IMG/VR virus record: IMGVR_UViG_3300011113_000401
Span: 1-31,556 of that record
Strand: one strand, 5' to 3'
Length of the DNA: 31,556 bases
DNA from: a virus
In this document: positions 1 to 10,800 of the stretch, one piece after another
Layout of the letters: every line of letters starts with the position of its first letter
How positions within the stretch are numbered: the stretch's first letter is position 1
Program-made: the position numbers and the translations under genes
Notes under the pieces: model-generated
The model's input: only the letters and a program-made list of their open reading frames with translations
What the model was told of the DNA's origin: nothing
The model's database searches: none

Positions 1-635
1 CCGACCTATCGGTAGAGTATCCTGTCGGAACCACCATACTGAATGGAGGATCGGTTAATTTCCCTGGAACGCTCCCAGGTCAGTTCTATGATCTTGTGTT
101 CACTCTTCGGAACACGGGTAACGCTACTTTGAACAATATAGCGGCTTCGGCTGTCGGAGAGTGGTCTGTTATCAGCTCGCCTGCTACGACTTTAGCACCT
201 GGGGGCACAACCCCTATGACCGTGCGGTTTGCCCCAACAGGGACGAATCAACGTGGGCAGAGCAACCTAACTATCACCTCGTCGGTTCCAGGGATTAAAA
301 ACCCCTACATTGTTCGCATGTTCGGCAACGGAGTGGGCCTTCCTACCTGTTCGACAGGCGGCAACACTTCGGCAGGTGTAGGCGCTAGAAACCTGACGGG
401 AACTTTCAAAGCTAACCACGATACGGCTGTAGCCTACTTCCAATACCGTTTAGCAAGCTCTACAACATGGCTTAATTCACCCACTCAGAACACGTCTGGT
501 TTCTCAAACGTAAACATAACCATACCTATTACAGGCCTTACTGTTGGTCAATCCTACGTGTATCGAGCGGCTATTTACAACGCGGTAAACGCTAACAGCC
601 CTACTTTTGGAGGCACATCATCCTTCACACCATGA
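1..635 (+). CDS. Partial ASH/choice-of-anchor-D-like surface protein
   Basis: The frame is open from base 3 to the TGA at 633-635, so this is the 3' part of a longer gene; a GTG at 96 is an internal codon, not a convincing start. The fragment carries NTGNATL, then LAPGG and VRFAPTG, ending near MFGNG. This is the pattern of an ASPM-SPD2-Hydin (choice-of-anchor D) immunoglobulin-like beta-sandwich. The C-terminal third (residues about 130-210, with YFQYRLASSTTW and GLTVGQSYVYRAAIYN) looks like a fibronectin type III domain. Such beta domains occur in bacterial surface proteins and in phage tail fibres or decoration proteins. Its place at the head of a virion-gene run suggests a receptor-binding or other exposed virion protein. 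That role is inferred; the fold assignment is fairly secure. Confidence 0.75.
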   Translation, partial: DLSVEYPVGTTILNGGSVNFPGTLPGQFYDLVFTLRNTGNATLNNIAASAVGEWSVISSPATTLAPGGTTPMTVRFAPTGTNQRGQSNLTITSSVPGIKNPYIVRMFGNGVGLPTCSTGGNTSAGVGARNLTGTFKANHDTAVAYFQYRLASSTTWLNSPTQNTSGFSNVNITIPITGLTVGQSYVYRAAIYNAVNANSPTFGGTSSFTP

Positions 636-826
636 CGGAAGAACAAGAAGAAGCCGAAGATGTCAAATTTGCAAAACAGAATGAAACCATTCAGTTTGAT
701 GCGCTAATGACTCGTTCTGAAGAGGTTATACGTAACACTTTTGACCTTTTTCGATTTTTACCAGCCTCTTCTGACGTAACCGTTTTGCCGGGGCCTTCTC
801 CTCTCATATCCACCAATGATTACTGA
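632..826 (+). CDS. Small acidic protein of unknown function
   Basis: This 64-residue gene overlaps the preceding stop by ATGA, which implies translational coupling. The N-terminus is strongly acidic (TEEQEEAEDV) and the C-terminus Pro/Ser rich. There is no membrane segment or signal peptide, so a spanin or holin is unlikely. I do not recognise the family. Its position between a virion surface protein and other small late genes suggests an accessory structural or chaperone role, but this rests only on context. Confidence 0.6.
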   Translation: MTEEQEEAEDVKFAKQNETIQFDALMTRSEEVIRNTFDLFRFLPASSDVTVLPGPSPLISTNDY

Positions 827-1001
827 GCAAGACTGGAATCGGATGTCTCCTTCGCAGCAGAATGACGCCTGTCTGTCCGAACTTCCTATGCTTATTTTGG
901 AAGCTCTTCGCAGCGTGCAATGGCTACCTCTAAATAACGAAACTTTAGTTGTTCAAGGGTTCAATACTTTAGTTGGCAGAAAGGAAGGAATACCTCAGTG
1001 A
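816..1001 (+). CDS. Small protein of unknown function
   Basis: A 61-residue reading frame starts 11 bases inside the end of the previous gene and ends in a GTGA overlap with the next, so it is part of a coupled series. The protein is mostly helical in character (MSPSQQNDACLSELPMLILE) with a short hydrophobic stretch too short for a membrane span. No family recognised. The tight overlaps on both sides are the main support that it is real. Confidence 0.6.
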   Translation: MITEQDWNRMSPSQQNDACLSELPMLILEALRSVQWLPLNNETLVVQGFNTLVGRKEGIPQ

Positions 1002-1657
1002 AATACGATCAATACCTGCAATGGCGAGGTCGAGTTCAAAATATGATCTCCGCCAAAATCGACGAGATGCGGCCTAGACCCAGCGATTATGTGCAGGTTT
1101 TGGGTAATGCCATAGGCATTGATCCCCCCGAAACACCTGAAGAGGAACAACAAAATGATCCGTGGCTTTGGGTCATGTTCTACAAGGTCAACAGCATAAT
1201 CACCACTTTTGACAACGAAGGTAACAGCAGTATAGAGTCTTCTGGCTTTGGTCCTTGGTTGATAATGGCAGTAGTACCTGTCATGCAGAACGCTGAATAC
1301 ACGTCGGCTACTAACGCAGGACCAGATGATCGAGACTTTACTTTATCAGAGACCGGAGCCGGATCGGAAGCATACGAATTGGTGCTGACTAGCCGAGTTA
1401 TGAGGCAGTCCTATCTGACTTTTAACACTTTTGTAGGCTATCAACCCAACTACATCCAAGGGATAGAAAACATGATTCGAGACCCATCGTTGGGTTCAGG
1501 CCCTAGAAACGTCGTCTTTGAAATAGTTAAAGCTGATTTTTCAGCAAGTGCAGGTTTTAGGCAAACGCTCGTTAATAGAGGTCTATCGACGTTGAGTTTA
1601 ACACCTCCTGGAGAGGGCAGCTTTGTGGCCTATCTTTATCAGATACTCCTATCTTGA
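998..1657 (+). CDS. Virion-region protein of unknown function
   Basis: This 219-residue protein starts at a GTG in a GTGA overlap. An AGGAAGGA Shine-Dalgarno sequence about 7 bases upstream supports that start. The N-terminal 60 residues are helical; the centre is rich in Trp, Phe and Gly (PWLWVMFYKV, SSGFGPWLIM) and looks like mixed beta structure. No catalytic motif, transmembrane segment or family is recognised. The late-gene position makes a structural or assembly protein the best guess. Confidence 0.7.
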   Translation: MKYDQYLQWRGRVQNMISAKIDEMRPRPSDYVQVLGNAIGIDPPETPEEEQQNDPWLWVMFYKVNSIITTFDNEGNSSIESSGFGPWLIMAVVPVMQNAEYTSATNAGPDDRDFTLSETGAGSEAYELVLTSRVMRQSYLTFNTFVGYQPNYIQGIENMIRDPSLGSGPRNVVFEIVKADFSASAGFRQTLVNRGLSTLSLTPPGEGSFVAYLYQILLS

Positions 1658-1694
1658 CGATACTGGGTAGAGGAACTAAAATCTTGGTTAAGTT

Positions 1695-2540
1695 ATGAGC
1701 GATTTCAATCCACGTCGTCAGGTTTTTACAACGCCTTCCATGCCTCAACGAAGGGATATGAAGGCTATGGGTTACGGAAGCCCTATCAAAGGTTATACAA
1801 GCTTTGACCCGGCTTACATGCAGCCTTCGCCACAACAAGAAGCCATGGGGTTGTTTAATCTAGGCGTAAAAATCGACAGTCAGGGAAACCCTGTGCCTAC
1901 GCAGGACTTCGGAGCTATGACCGCTGCCTCTTCTCAAGGCATTAATTCTTTGTCGAGAGGCGTCAAAGGAGGTCAGTTTTCGTCTATGGGCCAACCGCTC
2001 AACACGATGTACGCCCAGGACCCTAACTTTTTCAACCGCCGCCCTAATGCCTCTACCTTTGGGGCAATGATTGCTCAACGGAACCAACAGACAAGCCAAA
2101 TGGGTATCCCTAACCCACAAAGCTCCGCGTATCGCGGCCCATATCGCCCTGGGTTTGTAGGCACTACGGAGCAGCAGAAAATCGACAACCGTGCAGCCCT
2201 TCAGGGGCAGGTTGACGCCAAGCGGATGCTCGGTCAGGCGACAGGGGACATTCCAACCACAACGCTCATTCCAGACATGACAGGCAAAACAGGGGGATCG
2301 GTAGGTATCAGTGGACGATACGGCTCTGGTTCCGCCACGTTTTTGCCAAGCGGCTCGCCGCGTAAAGAAGGGCTTATTGAAGGCCGACCTGCCTCCGAGG
2401 TTCTTCAAGGCCTTGCCAACAAGCCCGGTCTTGCCCGACCTGGAGACAAGTTTCAACCTCAGAAACTAACAGCCGCCGATAGTTCGGCCATGAACAAGGC
2501 TATGTCCAAGTTCCCGTTAAAGAACCCGCTTAAACGCTAA
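1695..2540 (+). CDS. Low-complexity Gly/Gln/Pro-rich virion-region protein
   Basis: A 281-residue protein rich in Gly, Gln, Pro, Ser and Met with little predicted secondary structure; for example FSSMGQPLNTMYAQDP and PNPQSSAYRGPYRPG. The C-terminus is basic (FPLKNPLKR). The start ATG has only a distant GAGGA about 20 bases upstream, but no nearer start is better. The next gene begins one base after the stop. I do not recognise the family. Disordered proteins of this type in late phage operons are often minor virion or internal proteins, which is an inference here. Confidence 0.65.
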   Translation: MSDFNPRRQVFTTPSMPQRRDMKAMGYGSPIKGYTSFDPAYMQPSPQQEAMGLFNLGVKIDSQGNPVPTQDFGAMTAASSQGINSLSRGVKGGQFSSMGQPLNTMYAQDPNFFNRRPNASTFGAMIAQRNQQTSQMGIPNPQSSAYRGPYRPGFVGTTEQQKIDNRAALQGQVDAKRMLGQATGDIPTTTLIPDMTGKTGGSVGISGRYGSGSATFLPSGSPRKEGLIEGRPASEVLQGLANKPGLARPGDKFQPQKLTAADSSAMNKAMSKFPLKNPLKR

Positions 2541-2541
2541 A

Positions 2542-3492
2542 ATGGACACACGCCTTACCGTCGCCGACTGCCGCAACGCCCTCTACACCGAGGTCGATGC
2601 GACGGACATTAACTCACCTTTGTTTCTGCCAGCACTGAACGAAGTCGTTGAGCGTTACACCAATTCGGGGAAATGGAAAGGAGCTACGCCACGGGTTACA
2701 TTACCGATGGATGGGCGTAATTATATATCGCTACCACACTGGTATCAGTCGGTTTTGGTGATGCGCTATCAAAGAGTGCCGCGCCCTATCTTTACACAGT
2801 TCTACGAGTTCTCTGAGTCCGGCCCTGGGGAAATCCCAGACGCGAATAACTGGACAGGAGTGATGATCGACCTTGGTGATGGCTTTCCTACACAGGTGGA
2901 CATTGTATCCGCAGGCACTCTGCGAATCACTATATCCAACGTGTCAGACGCGAACAAGACGATCCGCCTGTTTGGCCTCGACGCTAACGGAGCGGATGTG
3001 TATTCTTCAGACGGTTCTCTTGGGATCAACGTGACGACGGCTAACCCGAGCGTCACTACGTCCCAGGTTTTTTCTAAAGTGACTGGGGTTCAGGCTCCAA
3101 ACATGGCAGCACCGTGGATTTTGTATGTAATGAACGACGGTGTGCCTGTTCCTTTGAGCACCTATTATCCTGGAGAGACACGCCCGCAGTATCGCCGTTA
3201 CCAGACAGGTATCCTTAACGAGGCTATCCAGCTTATTTGCCACCGTCGGTTCAACTTGTTACGAAACGAAACGGATTGGGTTATCCCAGGTAATCAAACA
3301 GCCCTTCGTTACGGACTCAAAGCCTTGGCTTATGAAAAAGCAGGGCAGCTTGATATGGCTCAAGCGTCGTTTAGCGCCGGTCTTTCGTATCTCAATCAAG
3401 AGGCTAAAGCAGCTCGCGGAGGAGCACGTATCTCTCTGAATATCCTACCTTTAGGCTTGATGGGAGACAAAGGAACTTACATTGGAGCGTAA
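2542..3492 (+). CDS. Putative head-tail adaptor/connector-like protein
   Basis: This 316-residue protein has a helical N-terminus (LTVADCRNALYTEV, LPALNEVVERY) and a beta-rich middle (residues about 50-200). Its helical C-terminus has a run of spaced helices around RYGLKALAYEKAGQLDMAQ and a GGARISL ending. The pattern 'LKALAYEKxGQLDMAQASFSAGLSYL' plus a Gly-rich tail is shared with conserved phage structural proteins found next to internal virion proteins and resembles head-tail adaptors. There is no catalytic motif. It sits two bases after gene 1695 and just before two probable internal proteins. The adaptor role is a tentative reading; 'structural protein' is safer. Confidence 0.6.
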   Translation: MDTRLTVADCRNALYTEVDATDINSPLFLPALNEVVERYTNSGKWKGATPRVTLPMDGRNYISLPHWYQSVLVMRYQRVPRPIFTQFYEFSESGPGEIPDANNWTGVMIDLGDGFPTQVDIVSAGTLRITISNVSDANKTIRLFGLDANGADVYSSDGSLGINVTTANPSVTTSQVFSKVTGVQAPNMAAPWILYVMNDGVPVPLSTYYPGETRPQYRRYQTGILNEAIQLICHRRFNLLRNETDWVIPGNQTALRYGLKALAYEKAGQLDMAQASFSAGLSYLNQEAKAARGGARISLNILPLGLMGDKGTYIGA

Positions 3493-3494
3493 TC

Positions 3495-4838
3495 ATGCCA
3501 GTACCTACCCCACAAGACCTATTCGGCTTCGGCAGCGTGCCTCTGTCGAGTTATTTCAAAGTTCCTGCTGGGGCTTCCAAAGACACGCGGTTTTCTCCCG
3601 TAGCAAGAGCTTTGTTTGAACAGGAAGAGCAGCGAGCGCGTGAACAAGAGGCTGAAGATCGACGCTTAGAGGCAGAAGCCCTAGCTAATCAGCTTCTAGG
3701 TCAGGCTCCAGGGATGAGCACGGAGCAGGTGAATCAAGCCATTCTTAGCAATCCGTCTTTTTTCGGGCAAGGGGTTGAGGGGTTGTCTAAATACCAACAG
3801 TTCCGTACACAGGTAACGCCTTCACAGTCTGATGAAGTTCTTGGTCCGGCTTATCTGAACAAGATTAAAGACCCGCGCCACGCGGCTCGCTTCCAGGATC
3901 GTATGCTTCGTGAAGGTTTGTCGGCCAACGACGCATGGGACGCTTACCGGACAGATGAATACAACGACAAGTATGCTGTCCAACTCGCTGAAGCAGGCAT
4001 TCCCGACACGGAGTTCCAGACGTTGCAAGTCAACGGTATGTTTGACCCTGTAGCGGTGTCGAGGAGAGTATCGTTAGCTAATCAAGAGAGAACAGCTAGA
4101 GGCAGTCAGTCCGAAACAGATCGACGACTCGCACGTATTGATAAGCTTCTCGATCTTCAGCGCAAAAGGGTCGAAGAAGGGGACACTGGGTATGAAAAAG
4201 ACAAAAAAGGTAACTATAAATACCCTAACCTTGTCGCTCTTGAGCAGCAATACGAGAGCATGGTTGCCGAAAGCTTGCTGACTCCAGAAGAAAAAGCGTC
4301 GGCTAAAAAGCAAGCAGAGGAGGCTAAAAAGGCTCCTGTTGCTCCTGCGACTCCTGTTGCGGAGAAGGAAGTCACTGAGGAGCTTATTTTGCCAGAACAA
4401 CAGGTTAATCGTCAGGCCACAAAAGCGCGTGAACAGGAGATCAAACAGAAGATTGGTACGGTGTGGTCACAGGCCAAAACGAACATTGAAAACAACCTGC
4501 TGAGAGCTTACAAGCCCGAAGACCTAGACACCTTGGCCGAAGCTATCGTGTCAGGGGCAAGGACGCCTCAAGAAGCTCTTTCGCAGCTTTCGGATGAAGA
4601 TGCCGCTAAGGTCAGAAGTTCTCCTTATCGGGATTACCTGATCACGCGTCTCGGACTCGACCCATACGCCAAGGCGTTCTCGGAACCTGAAAACGAGCGT
4701 TGGGGGACGCAAGATGTCACCAATCAAGAACTTCTGGAAGTCTGGGCGAAAGAAAGGGCAAAAGGCGTTGAAAAGGGCAAGAAAACAGGCACCGTTCCGA
4801 AAATAGTCATAGGAAAACCTGTTCGAGTCACCCCCTAA
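3495..4838 (+). CDS. Charged coiled-coil virion-region protein
   Basis: A 447-residue protein starts two bases after the previous stop with GGAG nearby. After a proline-rich N-terminus it has a strongly charged coiled coil at about residues 35-55 (EQEEQRAREQEAEDRRL). It then has helical segments, a Lys/Glu/Ala-rich hinge near residues 255-290 (EEAKKAPVAPATPVAEK) and further helices. No transmembrane segment or enzyme motif was seen. Lying directly upstream of the giant polyvalent protein, it is a candidate for an internal or ejected virion protein. No family is recognised. Confidence 0.65.
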   Translation: MPVPTPQDLFGFGSVPLSSYFKVPAGASKDTRFSPVARALFEQEEQRAREQEAEDRRLEAEALANQLLGQAPGMSTEQVNQAILSNPSFFGQGVEGLSKYQQFRTQVTPSQSDEVLGPAYLNKIKDPRHAARFQDRMLREGLSANDAWDAYRTDEYNDKYAVQLAEAGIPDTEFQTLQVNGMFDPVAVSRRVSLANQERTARGSQSETDRRLARIDKLLDLQRKRVEEGDTGYEKDKKGNYKYPNLVALEQQYESMVAESLLTPEEKASAKKQAEEAKKAPVAPATPVAEKEVTEELILPEQQVNRQATKAREQEIKQKIGTVWSQAKTNIENNLLRAYKPEDLDTLAEAIVSGARTPQEALSQLSDEDAAKVRSSPYRDYLITRLGLDPYAKAFSEPENERWGTQDVTNQELLEVWAKERAKGVEKGKKTGTVPKIVIGKPVRVTP

Positions 4839-4853
4839 CATCCTTTCAAAAAC

Positions 4854-7800
4854 ATGCCCTGGGAAGTTCCAATTACAGTAGGTGATCAAACATACCCTGT
4901 TCAATTCAACACGGAGGCCGAGCCTACTCAGGCGGATATTGACGAGGCAGTATCTCAAATCCTTCGTAACGCATCGACAGCCCCTGGTGCAGAGGAAGTC
5001 GAAGACACAGGTCAAGGGCGATTCACAAGTGCTTTAGCTAACGTAGGACGCGGGGCCTTATCAGTGATCCCTGGAGCTATCGGCGGTGTTGGCTATTTAG
5101 CTGAACCTGTTATCGGCCCAGGACTAAAAAACCTAGGCGAAGGCATTGAATCGGACATTGAGTCCTTGCTTCCCGTCAACCCAGCCTATCAAGACGATTT
5201 TTCTCAGAAAGCAGCCGGAGCCATCGGTCAAGCGGGTGGTATGTTGCTCACAGGAGGCATCGCGGGCACTCTTGGTAAAGGCGCTGCTGTAGCTCGCGGG
5301 CTTGGAGCTGCGGAGGCAGCAGCCGCAGGAACGCAAGTCGCTGGAAGGACTCTTCTAGGGTCGGGTTTCTTGAGCGGGTCTCGCGAAGGGGGACAAACTG
5401 CCGAACAGTACGGCATGGAGGGCACCTCTGCCTACACCCGTGCCCTGCTCGGTGGCGCGGTTGAAGGTGCGACGGAGAAGCTGTTCGGCCTCGGAACAGA
5501 GCTTGCTCCTGTGAAGAAGTTCCTTGGCGATACCCTTGAAAAAGGTGTTGGGGGGCTTGCCAAGATGGGAGCAACCGAGGCTGGTGAAGAAGCTGTTGCA
5601 CAAGGGCTCGGCAATGTTTTTACCAAAGGTCTCGCGCCTGAAGGTGTCGAAACTCCAGGAATTGGGTCAGGCGTCGGTGAAGCTGCTGCCCTCGGCGGAG
5701 TGGCAGGTCTTACCTTTGGCGCAGCTACGGGGCTTCTTCCATCTAAAGAGACGATCAAACCCGACACTGAAGGCGAAACTATCACCGTCGAGTCTGGCGA
5801 GATGCCTCTGCCTGAAGTGCTTAGAAACCTAAACGAAAAAGTCGGTGCGGCAGTATCCGCAAACGCTGACGTGCTTCCTGCTACCAAAGCTGTGTTAGAA
5901 GGCTTGCAAGGCGGTCTGACTGACGTTGGAGAAGTTGAAGGCGACGTTCGTCAAGGCTTGCCTATTCGTCGTAGTATCGCCTCGCCAGGACAAGAAGGAG
6001 TAACCGATATAGGCACAACCGAAGGCGATGTCCTTTCTTTTGTTCCCAAAAAATCACCCGCTGCCCCGCCAGCGGAGCCGACGGTCGCTACCGTAGGACC
6101 ACAGCCAACGCCGGGAGGCGTGGGCTCTCCCCTTGTTGTCACTGATGAACCCCAAGCCGCCGCCCCCGCCATCCAGCCAGTATCAGCAGCGGAAACGCCT
6201 GTTGCGACTGAACCTAAAACCCCTCTTCCAAAAACAGAAAAAGTAGTTGCGCCGAAGGCGGAGCCGGAGCAGGGTGCGGGGATGACCCAACCCCTTCCGA
6301 AAAGGATCAATATCGCAGGAGCCGAGTTCGACGTTGTAGAGGCTAACGAGGACGGCACGTTGAAAATTCGTAACGACAACGGCGACGTATTTGATACCTC
6401 CCCAGGGGAGCAATGGACAGAAGTTGTATCCGAACCTTTTGAGTCCGAGCTTTCTGCAAAGGAAGTTGTGAAGATGTCCCGTGAGGATTTCATAAAGTGG
6501 GAGATTGACAGATCGGTGTTCCGTAAAAAGTTGGCGATAAGTAAAGCCGAGGAGGCCATCCGATCCTCTTGGAAACCTAAAAAACCCCTTCCCGTAGGTG
6601 TGAGCAAGGTCGCTGCTTTCATCGCCAAGGGCAGGTACACGAAAGAGGAACGGGAACTTCTCAGAAATTATGAGGCTGCTCAACGTATGCGTGGAGCGGG
6701 AGACGTTCAGTACATTGCTGACGTTAAAGGCAGGGTATGGGACACCCTCAAAGCCAAAGAAAAATCTGCGCCAGAAGCGCCCGCTGCGCCAGCGCCAGCG
6801 CCGAAGGCGGAGCCGGAGCAGGGTGCGGGGATGACCCAACGTGATACCAGCAAGCCGGAGCAGATGACGCCGGAGGAGCTTTTTGAGTTTGAAAAAGCTC
6901 AGGCTGTTTTAGTAGCTGAAGAGAATCTTAGAAAAGCCAAAAAAGGGGAAGAAGCGCCTTATGCCTATGGCTTCAAGTCTAAAGCCGCACTCGTCAGAGC
7001 TAGGGAAGACGAGCTAAAAGCCGCACAAGAATACTCTCGAAAACCAGATATTTGGGGAGTTGTAATTGATGCTAAGAACAAACAGGTCCCCGTAGCGGCT
7101 GAGCTTGTCGAAGGCCTTAGTAACGACCCAAGAGAAGGGAACGGCGTAGATTCTCCACGCAAGCAGTTGATCGACAATCTCTTGGACAATGGATACGTCC
7201 GTCAGGGCGACCTTTACGTCTTTGCGCCAGAAGCGCCCCCAACCCAAACCAAACCCGAAGATGAAGCCAAAAGCCAAGCTCAAGTCAAAGAAACAAGTCG
7301 GACTCCTTCTGTCGAAGGCCAGCCCTCTCAAACCCGCCCAGAAGTCCAAGCTCAAGAAGGAGCTGCACAGCGGAGCCGTGAAGGTGAAGAAGGGGTATTG
7401 ACCCTTGAAACAGCCGCTCCTGGGGTTGAACCGGGGGCGGCTGCTCTTGACGCCAAGTACTTGGCCGCCGTGAAGGCGGGGGACACGGCGAAGGCTCAAG
7501 CCATGGTGAATGAGGCGGCGAAGAAGGCGGTGAAACCTTTCAAAACCGAAACCAAAAAAGATCCATTAACATCTTCTTTTAGCACTTATGTTACAGTGGG
7601 CAGCAAAACTGTAGCTGTTTTCCGTGACCCAGAAAACGGCTATTGGTATTACCCGGACAAAGGCGGTTTAGGAGACCCTATTGCCAGCAATAAAACGGCA
7701 GCAATACAAGCGGCTGTTGAACGCATTGAAGAAGAGCAAGGCGGCGCACTGCCGTCCACTGAGGTGCAATTTAGGGATTGGCGTCGAGACGTAACCATTG

Positions 7801-10800
7801 TGCTTCCCGGCTACTATTTACGTTTTGGTGATCTGCCTAAAGGTGGTAAATCTGCTATTGGAAACCAGCCTGGGTTGACGGAAAAGGGGGTAAGCGTTTT
7901 GAAGGCATGGAAATCATCTGACGGCGTTTATGTCATATCAAGCGCAACCGCAGAAACCGGAGCGTCAGACATGGTTGCTGGCATGGAAGATCGTCCTATC
8001 TACATCGCATACGGGGAGGACACTGGCGAAGTGGGCTCAGACGGAGAGCCATTGCTGAAAAATGTGGTGCTGACCGAACAGGTGATGAACAACCGTGTTG
8101 TTGTCGATGATCCGTCATACATCAATCAGCCAATCACCAACAATACAGCCGAACCAAAAGATTGGGAAACAATAGAGCCATCACCTGACCCGCTTGCCGC
8201 CGCCGACCCTGTAACCTACGACGACGCAGGCAACGTGATCCCGCTCTCCCAGCGGTTCAACCCCGAGACGCCGGATATTCGCGGAGGAGGTGTTACGAAA
8301 CTCCAGGAAGCTACCCCTGGGGTTGAACCGGGGGCGGCTGCTGAAAAAGAAGCCTACCGCAGGCGCATAGGTAAACTGTTAGGAGACGATGTTAGAAAGG
8401 AAGGAACGCCTTCAAGGGTTGAGATGCTTGATGAAGCTCAAAAACTTTGGGCTACTGAAAAAGAATACAGGTTCAAAAAACTTGTCGATTTACGCGACAA
8501 TATAGCCTTGCTCATTCAGACCAAGTTTGATAGCAACCCATATGTTTCTACCAAGCTAGCTGAAAAGCTTATTGAAGGAAAACCGAATATCGTTAGTAAA
8601 ATAGCATCCCTTGAGCCTATCAGACAATCTGAGATAGAGTCTATAGGTTCTAGGCCTTCAGCCCTTGTAGGTCTAGGCTACGAGCGAGGCGAAAGGGGTG
8701 TTTATAGACACCCTAAATACGTAACCCCGTCTGTTGAAGCTTCAAAAACAAAAAAAGCTTTGGCCGAACGCTTGGCTGGTAAAGAACCCTCCACCACCGA
8801 GTTCGGCTCCGCCAACACCATCTTCACCAAGGAGAAAGCTGAGGAGGCTCGCAAAACCCTTCGGCGCAAGCTTGGCCAAGCGAACATACCTGCGTTTGAT
8901 CCCGAGCTATTTTCGGCAGCTACTCAATATGCTGGATTCCTGATTGAAGGAGGCGTTCGTAAGTTCGGAGACTTCTCCACACGGATGGTGTCCGAGTTCG
9001 GTGAAGCAGTCCGACCTTTTCTCAAAGGAGTCTATAACGGCGTGAGGGACATCACGGCTTTGGAAGGAATGGATGACGCGGCCACGGTGGACAAAGGGCT
9101 GGTGGAAACGCCTGCTGCTCCTGCTCCGGCCAAAGTACAGCCGAAAGAGCCTACTGAGCCTATTGAAACTCCCGAACAAATAGGTATTGCCAATGCGGTC
9201 GTTGATCTTGCGCGAGAGAATCTTGGTCTGCCTCCGATTGAGCGCCCTGTTCAAGATATTTATGGAGACGATCAGGTGTGGTCTGACGCCGAAGCAGCAA
9301 TGTCTGCGGAACCAGACCGCGCTCGTTACCTCGTCAAATCGCTGATTGATACTCCGAGGCAGGCATCTACTCTTGAGACAGCGATCCTGCTTCGTGAGAC
9401 GGTGGCACGCACAGCACGGCTTCAACAAGCCAGCATTGAATTGGTCAACGCCACTCCCGAGAACAAGGAAATGGCGCGTCAGAAATACGACGACGCCGTG
9501 ATGTCTCTCACGGAAGTCCAAGAGGCTTCTGCCCTTGCAGGTGCGGAGCAAGGCCGTGCTTTTCGAGCACGTCGTTTCTTGGCTGACCTAAACTACAGCC
9601 TCGCAGTTATGACCACCACCCTTCAAGGTGCTCACCAGCGCAAGCTGACGGACGCCGAGGTGGCCGAAGTCATGGCTGAGAGCGAGAAGATCAACAAGGC
9701 GCTCAAAGAGGTCAACGATCTGAAAGACAGTGCTGGGGCTGTTGCCGAGGAAGAGTCTATCTTTGCTGAAGCTGTCAAAGAGGCACAAGCTGAAGCTCGC
9801 CTCAACGCCAAGGAAACAATCCGCACAGCCAAGTCTGAGATCAAGGCTGGCAAGAGCGTGAGAGATGTCATCAACGAAAAGCGTGATGCCGCCCGCGCAC
9901 GTCTCCGCAAACGCGGAGGAAGTTTGAATGTCGGACTCAACCCTGCCGACCTTGTGGATTATGCGATCATCGCTGCGTCCTACATCGCCGAGGGAGCAGT
10001 CACGCTCAAAGATGTCACGGTGAAGATGGTCAAGGAATTTGGTGCTGCCATTGAGCAGCACATGCCGAAGATTTTCTCCGAAGCCCAGGTTCTTAAAAGT
10101 GAACTGGACAACGTAACCGTTGAGGAGCCATCCGAAGCTCCTGAGAAGCCGAAAGGCAAGAAGCCCGCCATTGAGCAGCTCAGGGAGGATGGGGAAATAT
10201 CCGGTCGTCTTGTCTATGAGATGGTAAAGGAAAAGGTCAAATCCGGTCTCACCACTCTGGACGAAGTGTTCAAAGCGATTACGGCTGACGTGCAAACCGT
10301 TGTGCCTGAGATCACCGAGCGGGAGCTACGCGACTTGTTTTCAGGTTACGGTAAGGTGAAGTTCCCCTCGCAAGAGGAGCTACCTAAAAAGGTTCGAGAA
10401 CTTCGCCGCCTTGCGCAACTCGCTTCAGCTATTGAAGATGCTAAAAACAAAATAGCTCCTCTTCGTTCTGGCCCTCAACGCGATGAGGCTACCCTTGCTG
10501 TGCGCGAAGCTCAGAAAGAGCTTAAACGCATTATGAAGGAGCAAGGTATTGAGCGTGCGCCCGGACCTCGCGCATTGAAGTCTGCTTTAGACGCCGCCAA
10601 AACTCGCCTGCGCAATCAGATTGAGGAGCTTGAGAAACAGGTCAAAGAGCGCAAGCGTGCTCCTGCCGACAAGCGTGATATTGTTTACGATCAGGAAACC
10701 AAAGACCTGATTGCCAAGCGTGACGCGCTTCAAGCGACCCTTGAGGAGATTGATCCGCCGCAACCTCCAACGGCGCAGGAGCTTATCAAAAAAGCACTCA

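Noticed and set aside
9588-10295. Long antisense open frames within the giant gene (also 5951-6640 and 6183-6839)
   Set aside because: They run opposite a well-supported coding frame, have no recognisable domains and fit the codon bias of the sense gene.
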